From Cyclobacteriaceae bacterium (GTDB lineage Bacteria > Bacteroidota > Bacteroidia > Cytophagales > Cyclobacteriaceae), in the NCBI GenBank assembly GCA_029880385.1, contig JAOUOM010000018.1, forward strand, positions 1 to 11,318: a stretch of DNA of 11,318 nucleotides, read 5' to 3'. The notes under the pieces were generated by a model. It saw only the letters and a program-made list of their open reading frames with translations. It did no database searches and had not been told where the DNA came from. Made by a program: the position numbers and the translations under genes. This document shows, piece by piece, positions 1 to 6,756 of this stretch. Within the stretch, counting starts at the first letter, position 1, and every line of letters starts with the position of its first letter.

Positions 1-1302
1 GGTGGGGCACCCGGCGATGTAGTGGACGTAAAAATCACGGGAAAGGATAAAAAATTCCTGATCGGAACACCGATACATTTTCATACGTCATCACCGGAGC
101 GGGTAACACCATTTTGCGAGCATTTCGGTACCTGTGGCGGTTGTAAGTGGCAGCATATTTCCTATGAAGCCCAATTGCATCATAAGCAGGAACATGTGGC
201 CGAAAACCTCAGAAAACTCAGTGGGATTGACCTTCCGGAAATGGCTCCGATCATGGGATCTGAGAAAACAGTGCATTACCGGAACAAGTTGGAGTATACT
301 TTCTCGAATAAAAGGTGGATGACCCGGGAGGAAATTAGCAGTGAAAGGGTACTGAGCCGAAATGCGCTTGGCTTTCATATTCCCAGGATGTTTGATAAGA
401 TACTGGATATCCAGGAATGCCACTTGCAGGCAGCTCCTTCCAATGCCATTCGACTGGCATTTAAGCGGTATGCCGAAGAAAATGAGTTGCGGTTTTTTGA
501 TATCCGGGAGCAGCATGGCTTTTTGCGAAATCTGATCATCCGAACCACGTCGATCGGTGAAACCATGGTGATTGTCCAGTTTGCAGAGCCGGACAGGGAG
601 CAGATTTTTAAGGTCATGAACTTTTTGAAAGAGGAATTCCCGGAAATCACTTCGCTGTTGTATGTGGTGAATGAAAAGAAAAACGAGACGTTTTATGACC
701 TGCCGGTTAAAAATTTTCACGGTGAAGACTATATCCGCGAAAAAATGGGTGGTCTCACGTTTAGGATAGGCCCCAAGTCATTTTACCAAACCAATTCATT
801 GCAGGCGTATGAGTTGTACAAGCGGGTACTGGAGATGGCAGGCCTTACGGGTGAAGAAATCGTCTATGATTTGTACACGGGCACGGGCACAATTGCCAAT
901 TTTGTCGCCCATCAGGCTAAAAAAGTAGTGGGAATTGAGTCGGTGGAAGATGCCGTGGAAGATGCCCGGAAAAACTCGGCTGTAAACGGGATCACCAATA
1001 CCGAATTTTTTGCCGGTGATATGAAGGACATGTTATCCAATGACTTTATCCGTGCACATGGCAAACCACGGGTGGTCATTACCGACCCGCCACGGGCAGG
1101 CATGCATCACAACGTGATCAAGTCACTCAACCGGATCCTTCCGCAGCGCATCGTCTATGTGAGTTGCAATCCGGCCACGCAGGCGCGCGACCTGGAATTA
1201 CTGGCAGAAAACTATGTAGTGGAACAAATCCAGCCGGTAGATATGTTTCCCCATACGCATCATGTGGAAAACATCCTATTGTTGAAATTACACAAACACT
1301 AA
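1..1302 (+). CDS. rlmD: 23S rRNA (uracil-C5)-methyltransferase RlmD/RumA family, 5' end outside window
   Basis: The enzyme uses SAM to methylate a uracil at C5 in 23S rRNA (position 1939 in E. coli). The reading frame is open to base 1, and the residues before the first possible start (GTG at 22) read GAPGDVVDVKIT, the end of an RNA-binding TRAM domain, so the gene begins upstream of the window; 433 residues are visible. Counting from base 1, the four cysteines expected to hold the 4Fe-4S cluster are C39, C45, C48 (CEHFGTCGGCKW) and C140 (QECH). The methyltransferase domain has SFYQTN, the SAM-binding DLYTGTGTIANF, DPPRAG near residue 362, and the catalytic cysteine C389 in VSCNPAT. The C terminus HTHHVENILLL is typical. 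The next gene starts 2 bp after the stop, implying one transcript. E. coli has paralogues RlmC and TrmA in this superfamily; the Fe-S motif rules out TrmA, and Bacteroidota usually call this RlmD. Confidence 0.93.
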   Translation, partial: GGAPGDVVDVKITGKDKKFLIGTPIHFHTSSPERVTPFCEHFGTCGGCKWQHISYEAQLHHKQEHVAENLRKLSGIDLPEMAPIMGSEKTVHYRNKLEYTFSNKRWMTREEISSERVLSRNALGFHIPRMFDKILDIQECHLQAAPSNAIRLAFKRYAEENELRFFDIREQHGFLRNLIIRTTSIGETMVIVQFAEPDREQIFKVMNFLKEEFPEITSLLYVVNEKKNETFYDLPVKNFHGEDYIREKMGGLTFRIGPKSFYQTNSLQAYELYKRVLEMAGLTGEEIVYDLYTGTGTIANFVAHQAKKVVGIESVEDAVEDARKNSAVNGITNTEFFAGDMKDMLSNDFIRAHGKPRVVITDPPRAGMHHNVIKSLNRILPQRIVYVSCNPATQARDLELLAENYVVEQIQPVDMFPHTHHVENILLLKLHKH

Positions 1303-1304
1303 CT

Positions 1305-1667
1305 ATGCACAACGATCCAGAACTTAACCCAAAATTCATGGGAGTTCTGTCATCTGATTTTATCAAGGTGGCAGATATGCTGAAAGAAGCCTCATACCAG
1401 ATCCGGAAGCGGGGTTATTCGGATTTTCCTTTGTTTCCGGTTTCGAAAACCCAGTTGCCGGTGGGGTCGCTTTTGTACGAAAAAGGAAGTTTTGGGAATG
1501 ATTGGCAGTATTATGCTTCCTTTATGGAGGAATTTCTCGAGCGGGGGCTTATTGCCAGGTTCGATGAATTTAAGGCCGTATACAAAGATCCGGAGGAGTT
1601 TTGCTGCCTGTTTGTCGTAGATGAGGAATTTACCAATTTTGTTTTCATCCCCTTTCCTGAGGACTAA
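1305..1667 (+). CDS. conserved Bacteroidota protein of unknown function, coupled to rlmD
   Basis: This encodes 120 residues from ATG 1305, which lies 2 bp after the rlmD stop. The frame is open further upstream, but only as a shadow inside rlmD, so the ATG after the rlmD stop is the natural start. The protein begins MHNDPELNPKFMGVLSSDF and has an acidic, aromatic-rich C terminus including EEFCCLFVVDEEFTNFVF and ending FPED. It has no signal peptide or membrane segment and looks like a small cytosolic alpha/beta protein. I recognise it as a protein type widespread in Bacteroidota but know no assigned function or domain name. The tight spacing suggests translational coupling with rlmD, which may or may not mean a role in ribosome maturation. 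The transcript should end at the hairpin at 1695. Confidence 0.85.
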   Translation: MHNDPELNPKFMGVLSSDFIKVADMLKEASYQIRKRGYSDFPLFPVSKTQLPVGSLLYEKGSFGNDWQYYASFMEEFLERGLIARFDEFKAVYKDPEEFCCLFVVDEEFTNFVFIPFPED

Positions 1668-1694
1668 CAGCAGATTATGTGATCATGATATAAA

Positions 1695-1722
1695 AAAAGG
1701 CTGCCCGATAGGGCAGCCTTTT
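1695..1722. terminator. bidirectional rho-independent terminator between converging genes
   Basis: A perfect 12-bp stem (AAAAGGCTGCCC / GGGCAGCCTTTT) closes a GATA loop. It lies between the rlmD operon on the plus strand and gapA on the minus strand. A run of seven A on the plus strand (1692-1698) becomes a long U tract for minus-strand RNA, so it should stop gapA transcription best; on the plus strand the stem ends in four U. Confidence 0.9.
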
Positions 1723-1748
1723 CCGGTTTTGCTAATATCAGTAACGTT

Positions 1749-2756
1749 TTATTTCACAGAATTGATGTATTCGATGAGTTCTACTACTTTGTTGGAATAG
1801 CCCCACTCATTGTCATACCATGCGACGATTTTCACAAAAGTAGGACTTAGCTGGATTCCGGCCTCGGCATCAAAGATTGAGGTACGGGCATCACCGGTAA
1901 AGTCGTTGGAAACCACGGCATCCTCGGTATATCCCAAAATTCCTTTCATTTCACCCTCTGAGGCTTTTTTCATCGCCTGACAGATTTCCTCATAGGTAGT
2001 TCCTTTTTCAAGGTTTACCGTAAGATCAACAACGGAAACATCAGGCGTGGGAACACGAAACGACATACCTGTCAGTTTGCCATTGAGCGAAGGGATAACT
2101 TTTCCAACCGCTTTGGCAGCACCTGTAGAGGAAGGTATGATGTTCTGGTAGGCACCGCGTCCGCCTCTCCAGTCTTTTACAGAGGGGCCGTCTACGGTTT
2201 TTTGAGTGGCTGTGGCCGCATGTACGGTCGTCATTAAGCCCTCTTTGATTCCAAAATTATCATGCAAAACTTTGGCTACGGGAGCCAGGCAGTTGGTTGT
2301 ACAGGATGCATTGGATACAAATTGCATATCATTGGTGTAGGACGTATGGTTGACACCCATTACGAACATCGGCGTGTCATCTTTGGAAGGGGCAGACATG
2401 ACCACCTTCTTTGCACCCGCTTTGATATGTCCGGCGGCAGATTCCTTGGTAAGGAAAAGACCGGTAGATTCCACGACATATTCTGCTCCGATTTCATCCC
2501 ATTTCAGATTGGAAGGATCCCGCTCAGCTGTTACACGGATCTCATTTCCATTCACTATCAATTTCCCGTCTTTTACGTCTACTGTCCCGTTAAAACGGCC
2601 ATGGGTCGAGTCGTATTTCAGCATGTATGCCATGTACTCTACATCTACCAGGTCGTTGATGCCTACCACCTGAAGGTTGGGGCGGTCAACTGCTACGCGA
2701 AACACCAGACGACCAATCCGTCCAAAGCCATTAATTGCGATTTTTGTTTTTGACAT
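1749..2756 (-). CDS. gapA: glyceraldehyde-3-phosphate dehydrogenase, type I, NAD-dependent
   Basis: This cytosolic glycolytic enzyme oxidises and phosphorylates glyceraldehyde-3-phosphate to 1,3-bisphosphoglycerate with NAD. It is 335 residues, the normal family length. The Rossmann start INGFGRIGR is at residues 8-16, and N34-D35 at the end of the second strand favours NAD over NADP. The catalytic nucleophile is C152 in SNASCTTNC and the base is H179 in TTVHAATATQ. GRGAYQNIIPSSTGAAKAVG and the C-terminal WYDNEWGYSNKV are complete. The gene stands alone, with its own promoter upstream (2791-2820) and the shared terminator at 1695. The start ATG (2754-2756) has no strong Shine-Dalgarno, as is common in this phylum; the leader is AT-rich. 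Nothing in the gene looks damaged. Confidence 0.98.
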   Translation of the reverse strand: MSKTKIAINGFGRIGRLVFRVAVDRPNLQVVGINDLVDVEYMAYMLKYDSTHGRFNGTVDVKDGKLIVNGNEIRVTAERDPSNLKWDEIGAEYVVESTGLFLTKESAAGHIKAGAKKVVMSAPSKDDTPMFVMGVNHTSYTNDMQFVSNASCTTNCLAPVAKVLHDNFGIKEGLMTTVHAATATQKTVDGPSVKDWRGGRGAYQNIIPSSTGAAKAVGKVIPSLNGKLTGMSFRVPTPDVSVVDLTVNLEKGTTYEEICQAMKKASEGEMKGILGYTEDAVVSNDFTGDARTSIFDAEAGIQLSPTFVKIVAWYDNEWGYSNKVVELIEYINSVK

Positions 2757-2790
2757 AATTCTTAATTTTTACTACTTTCAAAAGGAAATA

Positions 2791-2820
2791 CAAATCTACA
2801 CTTGATTTTTTAGGGTCAAA
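2791..2820 (-). promoter_or_regulatory. gapA promoter, Bacteroidota -33/-7 type
   Basis: On the minus strand, TTTG (2817-2820) is followed after 18 bp by TAGATTTG (2791-2798), matching the Bacteroidota sigma pattern TTTG / TANNTTTG. The -7 box ends 34 bp before the gapA ATG, giving a short leader of about 30 nt. The match is by eye. Confidence 0.75.
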
Positions 2821-2861
2821 TGGAAATAAACACTACTTTTAACAAATGCTTATTTAATTTT

Positions 2862-2871
2862 GTGATATCAC
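2862..2871. promoter_or_regulatory. perfect 10-bp palindrome in the gapA divergent region
   Basis: GTGATATCAC is its own reverse complement. It overlaps the end of a weak -7-like box (TAATTTTG) for the rightward gene and lies about 40 bp upstream of the gapA -33 element. It could be an operator half or whole site, but a palindrome of this length can occur by chance. Confidence 0.25.
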
Positions 2872-2921
2872 GGAAAATATTTCAATAAGTCACACAAAAC
2901 TCTGCCAACTTTATAACCAAT

Positions 2922-3155
2922 ATGATCACCCTGATACGGCATAGTGAGAGCCCGCAAGCCGATACCATCGAACGACGGTTGCGGGGCATAGCGGCAGCCT
3001 ACAAAGTTATCCTCAAGGACATATCGCTCGATACCTACCTGATCGATGATGGCAGTGTATACCAGGGAGAAGGGATTGAAGGATTTCTGGACAGGCAGCA
3101 GGATGCATGGAAAATACTGCATTCCGGTTCGTCAGACATGGGGGATATGGGATAG
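2922..3155 (+). CDS. small glutaredoxin-like protein without active-site cysteines
   Basis: This encodes 77 residues starting MITLIRHSESPQADTIERRL and ending SSDMGDMG. The order is beta strand (ITLIRHS), helix (QADTIERRLRGI), strand (YKVILKDI), strand (TYLIDDGSVYQGEGI) and helix (IEGFLDRQQ), which resembles a short thioredoxin/glutaredoxin fold. Where glutaredoxins carry CPxC this protein has S-P-Q-A, and it contains no cysteine at all, so redox activity is not expected. The similarity is my own reading of the pattern and is an inference. The gene is divergent from gapA across a 165-bp gap. A weak -7-like TAATTTTG (2855-2862) has no clear partner at -33. It is followed by non-coding sequence with a run of eleven T (3206-3216). 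Confidence 0.65.
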   Translation: MITLIRHSESPQADTIERRLRGIAAAYKVILKDISLDTYLIDDGSVYQGEGIEGFLDRQQDAWKILHSGSSDMGDMG

Positions 3156-3222
3156 GAGCCGGGATCGAAATCTGCCCGAATCAAAATACAGATGAAAAAA
3201 TTACATTTTTTTTTTTGAAGGA

Positions 3223-3253
3223 TTTGCAAATAGTAATTGAGGTTCTATATTTG
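3223..3253 (+). promoter_or_regulatory. tRNA-Glu promoter, Bacteroidota -33/-7 type
   Basis: TTTG (3223-3226) and TATATTTG (3246-3253) are separated by 19 bp, a strong fit to TTTG-N19-TANNTTTG. The tRNA begins about 45 bp after the presumed transcription start. A run of eleven T (3206-3216) sits just upstream of the -33 element. Confidence 0.82.
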
Positions 3254-3303
3254 CACACCCAAACGCAAACAGCTGATGAAAATCAGGGTTGCCGACAGGA
3301 AAT

Positions 3304-3375
3304 GGTCCGTTCGTCTAGGGGTTAGGACGCCAGGTTTTCATCCTGGTAACAGGGGTTCGATTCCCCTACGGACTA
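3304..3375 (+). tRNA. tRNA-Glu (anticodon TTC)
   Basis: The 72-nt sequence folds into a full cloverleaf. The acceptor stem is GGTCCGT with ACGGACT (G1.U72 wobble) and discriminator A at 3375. The anticodon stem CCAGG/CCTGG encloses the loop TTTTCAT, with TTC at 3337-3339. The T arm is AGGGG-TTCGATT-CCCCT. The 3' CCA is not encoded (the next bases are CAT), so it must be added after transcription. It has its own promoter and terminator, so it is a single-tRNA transcript. Confidence 0.97.
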
Positions 3376-3382
3376 CATCTTC

Positions 3383-3409
3383 AAAGCCAGCCAATCGCTG
3401 GCTTTTTTT
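3383..3409 (+). terminator. rho-independent terminator after tRNA-Glu
   Basis: The stem AAAGCCAGC / GCTGGCTTT (9 bp) closes the loop CAATC and runs into a T tract of seven. It starts 8 bp after the mature tRNA end. Confidence 0.9.
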
Positions 3410-3464
3410 GTTGGTCAAAACCCATAATTGTGTTCGTTGGTTTTTGTGCGAATGAGTGGCAGGT

Positions 3465-3592
3465 GAAAAATAAAGCCCGAACCATGCCAGGCGTTGGGTT
3501 GGGCTTGCAGTCCCGATTGACTCGAACAAAGGTATAGAATTTTAAGCCGCAAAGTGATATACCCTGCGGCTTATGGGATGATACGCCAATGT
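3465..3592. repeat. hairpin-rich non-coding region with a diverged copy of the 40-bp repeat
   Basis: No credible gene lies between the tRNA terminator and 3695. The stretch holds an imperfect inverted repeat with AAGCCC (3473-3478) and GGGCTT near 3502-3507. It also holds a perfect 9-bp inverted repeat TAAGCCGCA (3543-3551) / TGCGGCTTA (3565-3573) with a 13-nt loop. Bases 3509-3533 align without gaps to part of the 40-bp repeat at 3593 (17 of 25 identical, from GCAG to CAAAG), and both are followed by a similar TATA...TTTTA stretch. This looks like an old tandem repeat or a degenerate mobile-element end. No known family is recognised. Confidence 0.5.
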
Positions 3593-3632
3593 GGGCACAC
3601 ATCCCGCAGCTCCGATTAGCTAAGGCAAAGTT
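3593..3632. repeat. 40-bp direct repeat, left copy
   Basis: This is identical over 40 bases to 8568-8607, in the same orientation; similarity stops abruptly at both ends. It begins GGGCACACATCCCGCAG, contains the 8-bp palindrome TTAGCTAA and ends GGCAAAGTT. It lies 63 bp beyond the stop of the HipA-like gene, at one edge of the restriction-modification cassette, and 218 bp from the tRNA. Confidence 0.9.
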
Positions 3633-3694
3633 ATATTTTTAGTTTGGGATTGTTCAGGGTTAATGACCGGGACTTAGCAAATACAAATTGCTGA

Positions 3695-4087
3695 TTATTC
3701 GTTGGTTACCAATACAAAAGGATTTGTAATGGTACGCTTGCCAAACCGGTTTAATAATTGCAAGAGGTCGTTTTCATGAATTTCCTCTTTATGTAACTGG
3801 CATTTGACTTTCTCGCGGGAAAGGGAAGGTATCCGGGACATAAAAAACGGCCACAATTCTTCGCTCACATATTTTTTATTCACATCCGGAAAGCCAGCTA
3901 AAGGTTTAATGCCCTGGGATTCTTTGTATTCTTCGGCGTATTTATACATCCATTTGCCTTTCACATAATCAAGCTGGCCTACTTCCATTCCATCAAGCAT
4001 TAAACGAAAGGATGCCTCCCGGTTTTGCGCTACACGTACCTTGCGCAGGGTGGATGGATTGAGATATCGTTTGATCTTACATAGCAT
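3695..4087 (-). CDS. small HipA N-terminal-domain-like protein, partner of the type IIG gene
   Basis: This encodes 130 residues, MLCKIKRYLNPSTLRK...NPFVLVTNE. A strong Shine-Dalgarno, AAGGAG, sits 6 nt before the ATG at 4087 and decides the start. An in-frame GTG at 4132 overlaps the upstream stop (GTGA) and would add 15 residues; it is less likely. The segments SFRLMLDGMEVGQLDY and LWPFFMSRIPS resemble the N-terminal domain of HipA kinases (compare LPPFF..LLPEG), but the kinase domain is absent. In my recollection, small proteins of this kind commonly follow Eco57I-like type IIG genes in Bacteroidota; the role is unknown. Co-transcription with the upstream gene is likely. This gene is intact although its neighbour is broken. 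HipA relationship is moderately sure, function is not. Confidence 0.72.
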   Translation of the reverse strand: MLCKIKRYLNPSTLRKVRVAQNREASFRLMLDGMEVGQLDYVKGKWMYKYAEEYKESQGIKPLAGFPDVNKKYVSEELWPFFMSRIPSLSREKVKCQLHKEEIHENDLLQLLNRFGKRTITNPFVLVTNE

Positions 4088-5812
4088 GTATAACTCCTTT
4101 TCCAACAATTCGAAACGCAAATGTAAAGTCACTTGATACCTGCATTTACTGATCCTTCAATGAGGTCGATCTCCTCCTCCGTCAGGCCATACAACTGGTA
4201 CACCAGCTGGTCGATTTGGGATTCCAATTCAGATGTATCAATTGAATTATTTTCGACTTTAATTTTTATAATATCTTCAACTAATGAACTGATTTTGTCT
4301 TCAATATTGTCATTTTTCGAACTTGGGATAGGAAGTTTTTTAAATTCGGCGACTCTTATTTTGGGAAACAAATCATCAAATTCATTTTTCTCATACCGAA
4401 ACAACCAAATGATAAGTTTGGATGCAAGTATTCCAAGTATGAATTCAGTATTAGTGTTTTCATGAGGTTTTGCTACATAAAGACTTCTATCATTGACAAA
4501 ATTTTCTTCAATCAACGTGCATATAAATCTACTTCCAATGATTTCTCGAAAAAGTATTCTTTTCCCGTGATAGAACCTTTCTTCTCTCGGGGCAGCTAGC
4601 CAGTTCCCATAACTTATATAGTGTTTTTGATCCCATTGATAGAAAAAGGTACTCACATGTTTACCTCTCAGTTCCGGAACAAATGTTGAATCTTTTATAT
4701 ATTCTGCGTGGTATGCTCTAGACTTAATTATTTCCTCGCTTTGACCAGTATACTTATTATAGGGATTAACTCCACGTGTTATCTCAAAACAAGAATCTAG
4801 ACTAATACTTTTACCTCTAACTTTTTTTAATAGCATTCTTATCTCTGGACTCACCTCAACATCAAAAACATTCCCTTCATTTTCTTTGAAGGACTCAGAC
4901 TTTACTCTATGCTTTGTAGTGAATTGTTTGTCAATGAATTCCCAAATTAAGATGTCAGTATCCGCTCTAAGGTTTTTCCAAATAAATATTAAGGTATCAA
5001 CTTGAGCTTCCTCAAAAGCACTCGAAATATTCGGGTTTAAGGATAACATTGAAGTATTATCCAAAACAAACCTTCTTGTTCTAGTCATTTTAAGATTTTT
5101 CAACCATGAATTTGGAGTAATTAAAGCAGTGTAATACGAATACTTGTTAATCATATTGGAAAGCTCCATGAATAGTGGGTATAAATCCAATTGATATTCT
5201 GCGCAATTATATTTTTCACGAAAATATCCCTGTGCCTGCTTAAAAGCAGATCCAGTGAGATACGGCGGGTTGCCGATCACCACGTCGAACCCCATAAAAT
5301 TGCCCTGGTCGTCGAGCACTTCGGGAAACTCGAACCGCCACTCGAAGGCGTTTTCGTAGATGCGGTTGTTCTTGATCTCGTCCAGCTCCTGTTCCAGCTT
5401 TTGCAGCTCCTTTGTCCGTTTCTCCACACCCTTTTCCCATTCTTTTTTCTTCGCCCCGGTCAGTTCGAAGAGCCCCTGCTGGGTCAGGTTGAAGAGTTCG
5501 CCCTTTAGCTTGTTGGCTTTGATCAGCCGCTTGTCTTTTTTCCCGATCTCCGTCACAAACTCCGCCTTGATGCTGTCGATCAGCCGCTCGAATTCACGTT
5601 TGTCTTCCTTGCGGGTGGCGTTTTTGTAGCTGTCCACGGCATTGCGGTAGGTATTCACATCCCATCGGATGGCCGAACCCTTGCTTTTTTTCAATGCTTC
5701 GGAGATGTCCGAGTCCAGGTCGAACCGACTGATGAGCGAGTTGCCGCACTTGATGTTGATGTCGATGTTGGGCAGGGTCTGCAAGGCCGGAAAGTAGTCA
5801 TTAGATGCGTAC

Positions 5813-5842
5813 CTCCCCTCTTGAGAGGGGCCGGGGGTGTGT
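5813..5842 (+). repeat. palindromic repeat copy A, solo, in frame in the methyltransferase domain
   Basis: It has the core TCCCCTCTTGAGAGGGG (CCCCTC/GAGGGG arms around TTGA) followed by CCGGGGGTGTGT. It matches copy C (in reverse complement) at 29 of 30 bases. In the host protein it reads HTPGPSQEGR between AYYL and the LPNIDINIKCGNSL block, a position where family members carry a short variable loop. Confidence 0.85.
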
Positions 5843-6278
5843 AAGTAATAGGCATTTTTCAGCAATTCGATCCAGAGCCGCAACCGGCATATTTTCACCG
5901 AGTTGGGGTTGATGTCCACCCCGAAGAGGCAGTTTTCGATCAGGGTTTGTTTTTCGTGAAAAAGCGTCTCCTGGACTCGCTGCTTCTCTTTGCTGCCTAC
6001 GGTGTACTGAAAGAGAATGTCATTGTCGTCGGTAATGACCAGTTCGTCGTTTTCGATCGAGATGTCATAGTCGCGGAGGGTTTTGCCTTCTTTGTCCATC
6101 AGGATCTTCAACTCCGACTTGATGGCGATGATCTCGTTGAGGGCCGACACCAGGAAGTGGCCAGAACCCACGGCCGGATCACATATTTTGAGGCTGTTGA
6201 TGAGCTGGTTGGCTTCCTGTTTTGATACCTTGTCACCAATCACGTCATAGAGGCCGTCAAAATCGTGGATGATTGTAT

Positions 6279-6320
6279 CCCCTCGAAATCCCCCACCTGA
6301 TTGAGGATTTGCCCCCTGAA
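6279..6320. repeat. GC-rich tail next to repeat B
   Basis: Read on the minus strand, two near-direct motifs, TCAGGGGG and TCAGGTGGGGG, are separated by a short AT-containing spacer and followed by ATTTCGAGGGG. In the host frame this gives NPQSGGGFRG. I have the impression that this sequence style accompanies DUF559 genes in other Bacteroidota; that is recollection and not checked. Confidence 0.55.
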
Positions 6321-6321
6321 A

Positions 6322-6353
6322 GTCCCCTCTTGAGAGGGGATTTAGGGGTGTGT
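6322..6353 (+). repeat. palindromic repeat copy B, at the 3' edge of the DUF559 frame
   Basis: Same core TCCCCTCTTGAGAGGGG followed by ATTTAGGGGTGTGT. It is in the same orientation as copy A and inverted relative to copy C, so B and C form terminal inverted repeats around the DUF559 reading frame. Confidence 0.85.
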
Positions 6354-6354
6354 C

Positions 6355-6756
6355 TTCATACAGCAAATCCGAAGGATCATTCGTTTCGAAACACCGGATA
6401 TAGGTTCTGATCGTTTCGAGAACCGATGCTTCATGTTTCAATACTTCCTTATCATCAAAGCGCAATACATTTACACCGAGTTCATTGAGACGTACCTCTT
6501 TTGCGGCATCCTTTATTTGGGTTTCTTCCCATTGATGGGTGATCCCGTCAATTTCAATTACGAGGTTTAATTCGTGGCAGAAGAAATCAGCTATGAAACG
6601 GTCAAGCGGTTTTTGTCTATGAAAATCATATTTACCGTCAAATTTTCCTTTGAGCAATGACCACAAGTGGATTTCACTTTTTGTGCTATTGTTCCGGAGT
6701 TACCTTGCTTTTTCTTTCAGGTAGGGCTTGTAGGGGATGATGGTTCGTTTTGACAC
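6355..6756 (-). pseudogene. DUF559 (Vsr-like PD-(D/E)XK) endonuclease domain protein, interrupted by one stop
   Basis: Reading from a possible GTG at 6756: SKRTIIPYKPYLKEKAR, TAA stop (6700-6702), then LRNNSTKSEIHLWSLLKG. This is the classic opening of Bacteroidota DUF559 proteins, in which a sense codon would sit at the stop. The nuclease core follows: RPLD-like QKPLDRFIADFFC, the acidic motif VIEIDGITHQ, and ELGVNVLRFDDKEVL. About 120-130 residues is the usual size. There is no own stop codon: the frame runs through repeat B into the host methyltransferase. DUF559 proteins are related to very-short-patch-repair endonucleases; their cellular role is not established. The single stop makes activity doubtful in this copy. 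Confidence 0.8.

Larger units (their letters stand above)
4129..6666 (-). pseudogene. long C-terminal open frame: DUF559 nuclease remnant, adenine methyltransferase and target-recognition region
   Basis: This is 845 codons from ATG 6666, in phase with the fragment upstream. Residues 1-100 are the DUF559 nuclease. Residues about 104-125 are translated repeat (TPLNPLSRGDFQG...SGGGFRG). Host sequence resumes at FDGLYDVIGDKVS. SAM motif I is at residue 163 (DPAVGSGHF), and HEKQTLIENCLFGVDINP and CRLRLWIELLKNAYY follow. A second translated repeat, HTPGPSQEGRYA, is at about 275-287, then LPNIDINIKCGNSL, a lysine/glutamate-rich helical region (about 350-440, likely coiled coil), and NPPY at 466. The target-recognition part (about 480-845) ends with EFKKLPIP and LVYQLYGLTEEEIDLIE, as in TaqI/Eco57I-like enzymes. 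All methyltransferase motifs are intact, so a methylating product is conceivable if this frame is translated; an automatic annotation would call it a gene. Confidence 0.8.

Noticed and set aside
91..720. Long minus-strand open frame within rlmD
   Set aside because: Antisense shadow of a clearly conserved gene; no recognisable protein features.
3495..3535. Possible tRNA fragment or attachment-site remnant (reverse strand reads GTTCGAGTC)
   Set aside because: No T-stem pairing flanks the T-loop-like bases and no acceptor stem match to tRNA-Glu was found; it aligns better with the 40-bp repeat.
3525..3640. Minus-strand -7-like boxes (TACCTTTG, TAACTTTG) in the repeat region
   Set aside because: Neither has a TTTG element at proper spacing; the right repeat copy loses the TA, so a promoter function of the repeat is not supported.
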